64,000 nucleotides of DNA from Diplolepis rosae (Eukaryota > Arthropoda > Insecta > Hymenoptera > Diplolepididae), in NCBI GenBank assembly GCA_030998225.1, contig JAPYXD010000680.1, forward strand, positions 992,001 through 1,056,000, given 5' to 3'. The position numbers and the translations under genes were made by a program. The notes under the pieces are model-generated. The model made no database searches and was not told the DNA's origin. It saw nothing but the letters and a program-made list of their open reading frames with translations. This document shows positions 56,132-64,000 of this stretch, in pieces. The first letter of the stretch is position 1. Every line of letters starts with the position of its first letter.

Positions 56132-56199
56132 ATAAATTCTCACTGATGAGGACTCCAACCTGAGTCGAAACGTTTGAAAGAATGTAAGAACTGAGTTTT
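56132..56199 (+). ncRNA. Hammerhead ribozyme (type I), Penelope-like retroelement type
   Basis: All core elements are present. CTGATGAG lies at 56143-56150. Stem II is GACTC and GAGTC (56151-56155 and 56162-56166) with loop CAACCT. GAAA lies at 56167-56170. Stem III is A-CGTT pairing with AATG-T around the loop TGAAAG (56175-56180), including one G-T pair. The cleavable A is at 56186. Helix I is weaker: two pairs, an internal loop, then about six pairs between 56134-56139 and 56193-56198. Such minimal hammerheads occur in the terminal repeats of Penelope-like elements and release unit-length RNAs by self-cleavage. The following TTATTTCTGGACCCTAAAGC looks like the end of such an element. No reverse transcriptase lies next to it. 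Confidence 0.75.
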
Positions 56200-57169
56200 C
56201 ATTATTTCTGGACCCTAAAGCCAATTTACACATATATCGAATATTTAGAATTTATCTTAAAATTGCGCAAAATGTTCTGGATTTTCTGAAATTTTTCATA
56301 ATATTATGAAACTTAACAGAATTTTCATAAAATGTATCTTAAAACTACCAAACTGTAACAGAAAACTGTAAAAAAAAATTCAGTTACATGTAACTGCATA
56401 AAACTTCAGTTACCCAAAACGTGAAATTATTCCTGTTACAAGTTTCAAAATTTTATTTCCAGATACAAGTATCAAAATATTCAACATTTTGTAACTAAAA
56501 ATTAAGAAATTGTTTCTTAAATTTACTAAAAAATTACTGAATTTTCCGAAATCCTATCTTAATTTTACTAAACTGTAGCTGAATAAAACTCCTATCACGT
56601 GTTTCGGAAAATTACGGTAGAAATTTCTAACAATTTATTATCTGTCTTAGAAAATTGCAACGAGGTTGTGATTGGTTAGTGTAGCTTCTTAGCGAAACAT
56701 ATAAGCAAGGACGCTTTTTCCATTAACAGCATCGATCCTTTGATAGCTGGAATTATCTCTCAGAGAACTGTATCTCTAATGATTCTTTATTTCCTCCATA
56801 AATTTGAGCAGAGGCAAGTTTAATTCCGACTCAAACAACAAACTGATGCGAATCATTTTATAATGATTAATAATTATGAATAATTAATAATTATAATTAA
56901 ATTTTCTCATATTTTTCTTGATTTTGCAAAAAATGCAATTGAACAAAATTTTCAACGCATACTCAGAAGAAAGATATGATTGAATTAGAGAAAATAATTT
57001 GTTTGAAAGGCTTTTCTGATTTAAACAAAAGATTTATTTGAATTCAATAAAATTTGTTTAATTCAAAAAAACTATCTCTGGGCCAAATAAATATTTGTTT
57101 AAATAAAATAAAATTTTCGTCAAAACAAACAATTTATTGCATTCGTATATGGCGAAACACCAGAACAAA

Positions 57170-57420
57170 ATCTCGAGTCCCCATAACTCAAATATATACT
57201 AATGCTTTCGATTTCGAGGAATCTATCAGTTTCATAAAAACAAATGGTTGACAACTTTAATCAAGTGAAAATTGCGAGAAAAGTATGGAATTTTATGAAT
57301 CGCAGATGCGCATGCGCCGTAAGTTGCAATGAGCATTCATGCAAAACGTGCCCCCATGGTACCCCTCACTTCATACGGCACCAAACGCCGAAGCTACCTT
57401 AAGAAATCAAAACTCAATCG
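57170..57420 (+). repeat. Dispersed repeat, copy 2
   Basis: It matches 20190-20510 (see copy 1). It continues into a block around CGCTTCTATTGTCTGTAACT that also occurs near 10165. The flanking stretches 56200-57169 and 57421-58132 show nothing else supported. Confidence 0.65.
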
Positions 57421-58132
57421 CTTCTATTGTCTGTAACTTTGAAATTAAACAACGAAATTGGCTCAAATTTTAATAAATGAATTTCTAAACTTGAGCCAGA
57501 GAAACTTTCTACTTTAATTAATTAATTGTAATTAAACTTTTCATATTAATCAAAAAAATTTGCTTAGATCAAATCGATTTTTTCGGGCACAGTTTTCACA
57601 GTTTTTTTTGTTTAATGGACATCCTATAAAAATGTCAAGATAGTGTGAATCGTACTTGACTGAAATATATGTACATCTAAACTTGTCAAATGCATAGTTC
57701 TAAGTTGGTTTAATTTGCATTTTAGGCTTAACGCTTACAAGCTTGAAACTGTTAGAATTGTCATTGGAAGCTCAGCTGGCCATTAAGAGCATTTAAATTG
57801 GAAATTAACCACCACTGATTGTAGAGTAGTCAGAAGTTCACTGAAAACTTCAAAACATGCATATTTACATTAAAGGATTGCTCTCAAATTCAGTGATAAA
57901 ATGTACAAGATCAATTTTACCTAATCAATTGACAGCACATGCATATTTTAAACGCAAGTTTAAAATTTTTCTTTGAATCTGAATTAGTTAAAAGTAATTG
58001 ATAAAAAAGTAAGAAGTAAGTTATTATTCCTTTTTTAGTTATAATCAAAATTTCACTAAACTATCAAATTAAAAATTTACTATTTTTTTAGTTAAAATTT
58101 CAATTAATCAGTTCAAAATTATAAATGAAGAG

Positions 58133-59644
58133 GATGCTTTCCATCTCAATTCAACCGGTCCATTCGGGACACGAATTTATTTTTTAACGAAACTCAACTA
58201 TGTTGCTCTTTGATCGAAATAATGAGACATGTATTTTTTTTTGGGTCGAAAAATAAATTTCTGAGATTTATCGGCAATTTTATTTTTGGGGTCAAAATCT
58301 ATTTTTTCAATTATTCGCGAGAACTTTTTTTCCAATTGTTTATAACTTCGTCAAAAATTGATCGATTTTAACAATTTTCACTTTTAAATGTTTGTAATAA
58401 TTTGCACTACCGAATACAGTTATAAACAATTGATTGTTGATTGTTATTAATTTTTTATTTAGCAATAAATTTGCTCAAACTTTTTTCGCATCTAAGAGAC
58501 ACCTTGAGTTTCAATTCTGCTGAATCTCTAGTAGCTACAATTTTTTTTTTTCCGAGTTATGATTTTTTGAAGAAAAAAATCGTTTTCTTCGTAAAAACGT
58601 GGACTGCAGAATGAATATCAACTTTATATGTTTAACGCGTAATAACTATCGAGCAGGTAATTTATTATTTAGTAATGAAAATTGTATCTCTCACTGCAAT
58701 TCCATTCTCTGTATCCGAAATAGTTGAATCAATGTAAATGATTTATTGAACACTACTTTTTCAATAATTCCAACATTAAAATCTATTTCATTTGATAATT
58801 GTAATAAATACAGAATGGATATAAGTTGACTTTTAAATTATGTAAAATTTGATCATTCTCATTTTCAATGCATAGAAAAAAAAAACAGAAAAGGAGATAT
58901 TTACTTTTTCCATTATTTATATTAGAGTGAATTTCGAAAGAAATATATCAGAATGATCTCGTACAATAATAAGCGTAGATACACTTACAAAACATGTGTA
59001 CATTGAATACCAAGCTGTTGCTGAAGACTTTTAGCTACAAAATCGAAAAAAGCTTTCAATGAAATTCGTCGTTAAGTTGAAAACATTCGATAGATCATAT
59101 CTAAGCACAGTCAATTTGTGATAAAGACTGCATAAAAATTTTTTGTGATATTTAGAGTTTAACAATATAATCGTAAAGGACAACTATATATCGTTATACC
59201 ATACACGTTGAACATATAAAGTGTCTCTTAGATGCGAAAAAAGTTTGAGAGAAAAAAAATACACTTTTCGAGATATTGAATTTTAAAAAAAAATTGCAGT
59301 TTTTGTTTATTGCTAAATAAAAAATTAATAACAATCAACAAGCAATTTTTTTATAACTGTATTCGGTAGTGCAAATTATTACAAACATTTAAACGTGAAA
59401 ATTGTTAAAATCGCTCAATTTTTGACGAAGTTATAGACAATTGAAAAAAAAGTTCTCGCGAATAATTGAAAAAATAGATTTTTACCCCAAAAACAAAATT
59501 GCCGATAAATCTCAGAAATTTCTTTTTCGACCCAAAAAAAAAATACACGTCTCATTATTTCGATCAAAGAGCAACATAGTTGAGTTTCGTTAAAAAATAA
59601 ATTCGTGTCCCGAATGGACCGGTTGAATTGAGATGGAAAGCATC
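58133..59644. mobile_element. Transposon with 370-425-bp inverted ends and AGAG duplication
   Basis: GATGCTTTCCATCTCAATTC starts the left arm, and the right arm ends in its inverse. AGAG is repeated exactly at both borders (58129-58132 and 59645-59648). The arms are about 95% alike. The right arm has about 50 bp more near its inner end. About 715 bp lies between the arms and encodes nothing recognisable. Long arms and a 4-bp duplication do not fit mariner, hAT or piggyBac. The superfamily is unassigned. Confidence 0.85.
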
Positions 59645-60189
59645 AGAGAATTAATAACTAATTTCTTGTTTTTTAGCAATTCATTTTAACTTGTACATTC
59701 TATTTATTATTTTAAGTAAAAATGATTTATTTATATAATTAGATATAATCTATGCAGGTATGAATGATCGATTTTCAAATTTTTTCATAAGAGAAGCAAT
59801 TTCCTCAAAAGCAAAGCAATTTAGAGTCTTCAGAAAACATCTCGCTATTATTCTCAGGCTGAAATTCTTGAAGTAAATTACGCGAATTCCTTATTAATCG
59901 GTAGGTATTGCAATATTTAGACTTGTAACAAAAACAATAGTCTACGCAAGTCGCGAGAATAATGAAAATTTTCCATCAACCCCTTGTGAATTCGATGTGA
60001 TTCCAGTAACGCCAACAATGTGTCACTTCGTAGAAAGGGTTAAAAATGGCCACAGTGACATTTCGTACCGACATCCTTTAATGAATTTTTCATTCATTCG
60101 ACGTGTTAAACTTTTTTTTAATCAATTTATTATAAACTGCACACTGTACAACATATTTTTATTTAACAAATCATTAAAAAGATACAAGT

Positions 60190-60600
60190 TTTCCTAAAAT
60201 CAAAATTCAAAAAACTATGGCACTTCAGAGTTTTCAAATAAGTTTTGAGAATTCCAAGAGTTTAATTTAGAGTTCTGGATTCTTCTCGAATAGTTCTACA
60301 AATAAGTCCAAATTCATTTTGTTCTGAAATCAAAATTCAAACAACTATGGCATTTTATAATTTTCAAATAATTTTTGAGAGCTCTAAGAGTCCTGTTTAG
60401 AGTACCGGATTCTCCTCAAATAGTTCTATAAATAAGTCAAAACACATTTTGTTCTGAAATTAGAATCCAAAAACTATGCCACTTCAAAGTTTTCAAATAA
60501 TTTTTGATTGCAGAACAAAATGCATTATGTTAGGACTTATTTGTAGAACTATTTGAGTAAACTCCAGAACTCTAAACAGAACTCTTGGAACTCTTAAAAA
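60190..60600. repeat. 132-bp tandem repeat followed by an inverted unit
   Basis: Three units start near 60197, 60329 and 60462 with AAAATTCAAAMAACTATGGCA and TTTTCAAATAATTTTTGAGA. From 60517 the sequence turns and repeats the unit in reverse (CAGAACAAAATGCAT to GAACTCTTGG). Confidence 0.75.
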
Positions 60601-61827
60601 TAACATTTTGTCAAAATTGTGGAAATTTTGAGTAGCTACATTTCCTGTAATTTTTCAAAACTATTTCCAAAAAGTGTCAAGAACTCTAGAACTATGTAAA
60701 ATCTTCCTAGAACTCAGGAAAAAAATTTATTTTTCTAATATGTGGAGATGCGTGAAGTTAGCTCCGCATTTCAAAAATCGCCTTTTTATGAATTAATAGG
60801 CCAGAACTATTTCCAAAACCTATCATTTGAAATTAATTGAGTCACAAATTTCTTGTAACCAACCAAATCAGTTTAGCATACCATAAACGCTAAATTTACC
60901 AATTCTTCATTATATTTACCAAATAGTATTAGCTGAGTAAAAAAAGTTTGATAAAAACAAATCGCTGTCAATATTTTTTGTTTCGCATCTACAAAGGATT
61001 GAATAAAAAATTTTTTTTTCGAACCGGTGAGCGCGTCTTTACGCCGAATTGACAAATTGCCAATAATCCGTACTTGAAATGGTATTCGCAGGACATGACA
61101 CGAAATCGTTACCGTTAGCATAAAATCACTAAAGTGAATCGATGATTGGATCGACGTTGGGGCTGAAAAATACCACATTTTCTACGACGTGATAGCTTTC
61201 AAGTTGGACGCAGCTGCGTCACCAGATTTTCAAAAGTACCTCTATTTACCAGCAGCAGGGGTAGCTCAACGCTTAGTTAACGCACATAAATGAACACCTC
61301 CCAATTCTTTTATTTGAGCAACAGTATTTATCAAAACTAGAAATCTCCTACGCCTAAACTTCAAGTATATAAAATTTTCCGTGTTATAGATACAGGGGAC
61401 GATAAAATGCTTTGTATACTTCAAAAAGAATGGTACACAATGAGTAATAACTCAAAAAAATAGAAAATATATACCTTCGACTTCTGATGCAAAACGATTG
61501 CAAAATTGCAAAAGATAAATAAGATTTTTTGCACCCAAATATTTTTATATTTTACAACTCAAATTCACTTAAGGGGATATTCTAGTATAGAGGCACAAAT
61601 TTTGGATGTCTTTTGAAATTCGACAAAAAAAATTAAAAATATTTTCACCATCCATTTTTTCACCAGATATTTATTGATACTTTAATAATACACAAAAAAA
61701 TGTTGAAAAAAAAAATTCAAAAAGTTAAAGGCTATCAAAGTGGGGTGTAAAAAAAAGGATGCGTCCTGTTTGAAACAATTCTAACCCTTCTAATCAACTG
61801 GATAAAAAAAAAAAGATTCTTAATCAG
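60601..61827. other. No supported gene
   Basis: A less AT-rich patch at 61030-61290 has no convincing frame. TAGCTCAACGCTTAGTTAAC near 61261 looks like a tRNA A box but lacks a B box. Confidence 0.4.
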
Positions 61828-62002
61828 TACCCAAGTGCGAATTGCCGGAACTGAAAACATGGCCCAGTACTGGACCAATCTTGGCAGCCATAAGTTGGCC
61901 AATGTTACTGGAACAACATCAGCGTTCAAATCGGCCCAGTGTTGTCCCAGTACTGGCACGGTACATTGGAAATCAAAATTTCCCATGCTTGCGCCGAAGC
62001 TT

Positions 62003-62400
62003 GGCCCAGCAATGGCACTTTACTGGGCTGAAAATCGGCATTACTCCGGCAAACTGTGTTGTATGTCAAAAAGCCAGTGTCCGGCCCAGCAATGGCACTT
62101 TACTGGTTACAAAGTCGGCATTGCTCCGGCAAACCGTGTTGTATGTCAAAAAGCCAGTGTCCGGCCCAGCAATGGCACTTTACTGGTTACAAAGTCGGCA
62201 TTACTCCGGCAAACCGTGTTGTATGTCAAAAACACAGAGTTCGGCCCAGTAATGGCACTTAACTGGACTGAAAGTCGGCATAACTCCGGCACACCGTGTT
62301 GTAAGTCAAAAAGCCAGTGTCTGGCCTAGCAATGGCACTTTACTGGGTGCAAAGTCGACATTACTCCGGCAAACCGTGTTATTAATTTATTATACTGGGC
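62003..62400 (+). repeat. 80-bp minisatellite, about five copies
   Basis: AATGGCACTT recurs at 62011, 62091, 62171, 62251 and 62331, exactly 80 bp apart. Because 80 is not a multiple of three, three overlapping open frames cycle through it. They are not genes. Confidence 0.92.
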
Positions 62401-62572
62401 CAAAAGTCATCATTACTTCAACAAACCATCTTTTACGTAGAAGAGCCAAAGTTAACAATTTTTGTATCAAAGTTCGGTAAAGAACAGTTAACTAAATCTA
62501 GTCTTCAAATTCGAGTACACAAACAGATCACAAAGTTTACTTTACCCAAAAAGCATTTTTTAAAAGACAAAT

Positions 62573-62733
62573 ATGTCTAAATATTATCAATCATGCGAAT
62601 CCTGAGAGCTAAATAAAAGAAAAAGAATCGATCGGAGTGACAAAAGTGAAGAGCCACCAGAAAAAATATTTAATATTTCATCTACTGGATCCACATCTGA
62701 CGATACTTTTAGCGATGATGCTGTCTCCCATGA
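62573..62733 (+). pseudogene. First exon of a transposon gene with a nonsense codon
   Basis: The frame starts MSKYYQSCES, has a TGA, and continues ELNKRKRIDRSDKSEEPPEK with IFNISSTGSTSDDTFSDD to a strong donor (GTGAGT at 62734). A basic start followed by an acidic Ser/Asp stretch is common at the N-terminus of insect transposon proteins. A good acceptor (TTTTCTTTTACAG) follows only 31 bp later. Joining across it keeps a short open frame (NHKNNQSLPSVNSGL, then a stop). The protein is not recognised. Confidence 0.45.
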
Positions 62734-62999
62734 GTGAGTAAAAACTTTTCCTTTTCTTTTACAGTAATCATAAAAATAACCAAAGTCTGCCATCTGTCAA
62801 CTCTGGTTTATAGGTTTTGTGCTTCTTTAATTTTTATTAACAATCTTTTATAATTCATGCTAGTTTGATGGTAAACAAAGTGTTGATTGCAGAGACTTTC
62901 TTAATAATTTGAAAAATATAAATCTAACCTAAGATTCATTTCTCATAAATGACATCTCAAAATATTTTAAAGACAACCAACTTTCCACCCATTTTTGGG

Positions 63000-63300
63000 C
63001 CATTATTTTTATGTAGCTTTGGGTCAATATTGGCAGCCAGTGACGGTCAAGTAAAGGCAGCCAAATATAGGCCGCCAAGTGTAGCCCTTATATATCATTT
63101 CAGTAATGGGCCATTAACATATGCCGATTTCGGACCAATACTGGCAGTCAGTGACGGGCAAGTGAAGGCGGCCAAGTGCAGCCCTTAGATATCATTTCGG
63201 TAATGGGCCATTAACATATGCCGATTTCGAGCCAATACTGGCAGTCAGTGACGGGAAAGTGAAGGCGGCCAAGTGCAGCCCTTAGATATCATTTCGGTAA
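63000..63300 (+). repeat. 97-bp minisatellite, about three copies
   Basis: CCATTAACATATGCCGATTT recurs at 63111 and 63208, and CAGTGACGGxxAAGTRAAGG precedes or follows each copy. It is related in sequence style to the left-end repeat at 61845-61970 of the same element. Confidence 0.85.
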
Positions 63301-63940
63301 TGGCGCAGCACTGGCGGCCAAGTCTCGGCAACATATTTGCCACTACTGGGCCAAAGTTGGGCCGTTTATTATTTCGCACTTGGGTAAGGATGTCATTATA
63401 GTCCCTACCTCAGAAAAAAACAATTTCGCAAAATGATGACTATTTGAAAAAGAGCCATTTTTTACCCTTTTTTCACAGTTTTCAATTTCTTTTTAAAATA
63501 GTAAAAAACAAAATTTTTACATATATCTGGTAGGGGCGATAGAGGGTTATATAGAACAAATTCATGCTAAAATTAAAGTAAATCAGTTCATTAGAACTTG
63601 AGATATCGTGTCAGCCGTGTTGAAAAAAATAGTTTCGAGAAAAACGCGTTTAAAGATTTGAATTTTAGATTTTCAATAGTATTTTATTAATCTAGTTCCT
63701 AGTCAAATCCTACTAGTTTATTATGTAACCATTCGATTACAAAATTCGTTATAGTAGAAACTGAACTACTACAAATACAATTAATAACATTTATCTAAAA
63801 ATGAGTAGAAAACTCTTAAGCATTACTCTTATAATTAGAATCAGTCGTTTTTCTCCCCACTTCAATCGATGATTTATTTTTAATTAAAGATTCAGTCGTT
63901 TTCTGTCATATTCACTGTAAAATCGGTAAATATCACTTTA

Positions 63941-64000
63941 CATTGTAAAAAATATCGGTAAATTTTCCTACTATGTATTAGGAAATTTTTCCTAAATCCT
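63941..64000 (+). mobile_element. Start of another CACTG-type MITE, cut by the window end
   Basis: CATTGTAAAAAATATCGGTA and the following bases match the left arm of 3432-4297 almost exactly. A second tip-like CACTGTAAAATCGGTAAAT lies just before it at 63913. Confidence 0.8.

Larger units (their letters stand above)
53930..56142 (+). repeat. Tandem repeat region leading to the hammerhead, interrupted
   Basis: Units start near 53935, 55715 and 55970. They share TTTAGTTATTTAGWCCAATTT, then CATCGGTCACA-type and CCTTTGTATTTTTATAGAAA blocks. A foreign repeat (54125-55530) separates the first unit from the others. The last unit runs straight into the hammerhead motif at 56143. Confidence 0.7.
61828..63386 (+). 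mobile_element. TACCCAAG-tipped element with minisatellites and a gene remnant
   Basis: TACCCAAGTGCGAA is exactly inverted at 63373-63386. Two minisatellites made of GGCCC- and CCAAG-rich units (80 bp and 97 bp) lie next to the two ends. Between them is the start of a transposon gene (62573). It belongs with 26897-27903 by tip and structure. Confidence 0.75.

Noticed and set aside
61258..61290. tRNA-like A box TAGCTCAACGCTTAGTTAAC
   Set aside because: There is no B box or cloverleaf downstream.
61835..62329. Three overlapping open frames of 68-164 codons
   Set aside because: They are readings of an 80-bp minisatellite in all frames. The repeated residues simply follow the units.

Overview
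The window looks like insect nuclear DNA, most probably from a hymenopteran such as a parasitoid wasp. The order is inferred from memory of similar mariner, Tc1 and Penelope families, not demonstrated. The DNA is strongly AT-rich. It has GT-AG introns, no operons and no ribosome-binding-site logic, and dead DNA transposons inserted into one another make up much of it. Only a few stretches look like host coding sequence.

Host-like coding sequence. The best gene is a two-exon RING/zinc-finger E3 ubiquitin ligase of the SIAH (seven in absentia) type at 24109-26760, with an intron of 24570-26249. A THAP zinc-finger exon lies at 41501-41693 (+). A further exon lies at 42097-42242 (-) and resembles insect THAP/YqaJ-type multicopy genes. 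Three weaker exon candidates with good splice signals lie at 2859-3007 (+), 11991-12285 (-) and 13439-13537 (+).

Layout. 1-9480: mariner remnants (two copies share one internal deletion), an 866-bp palindrome, a GC-hairpin repeat and a mariner nested inside a mariner. 9481-17700: MITEs (mariner, piggyBac-like and hAT-like), a decayed transposon protein and two exon candidates. 17717-24056: one 6.3-kb transposon with CACGG tips and a GCT target duplication. It contains fold-back repeats, tRNA-derived SINEs and a mariner that carries two further insertions, and it ends 49 bp before the SIAH-like exon. 26897-31228: more nested elements. 34706-37070: a broken Penelope-like retroelement. 38-45 kb: an inverted SINE-like pair, the THAP and YqaJ-like exons and a mariner. 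45401-48831: a transposon containing a mariner that contains a Tc1. 50-64 kb: long palindromes, tandem repeats, a well-formed hammerhead ribozyme motif at 56143-56186, a long-inverted-repeat transposon at 58133-59644 with a 4-bp duplication, and a TACCCAAG-tipped element at 61828-63386 carrying minisatellites and the broken first exon of a transposon gene.

How the parts relate. No transposase frame here is intact, so the elements are relics or depended on enzymes made elsewhere. The recurring theme is a set of elements with CAC-type tips (CACGG, CACTG, CACTC, CACAG). Three of them have matching 3-bp target duplications, as expected of the CMC (CACTA/Mirage/Chapaev) superfamily. The likely host exons sit between these insertions, and in the SIAH-like gene insertions occupy the upstream intron, the internal intron and the downstream flank.
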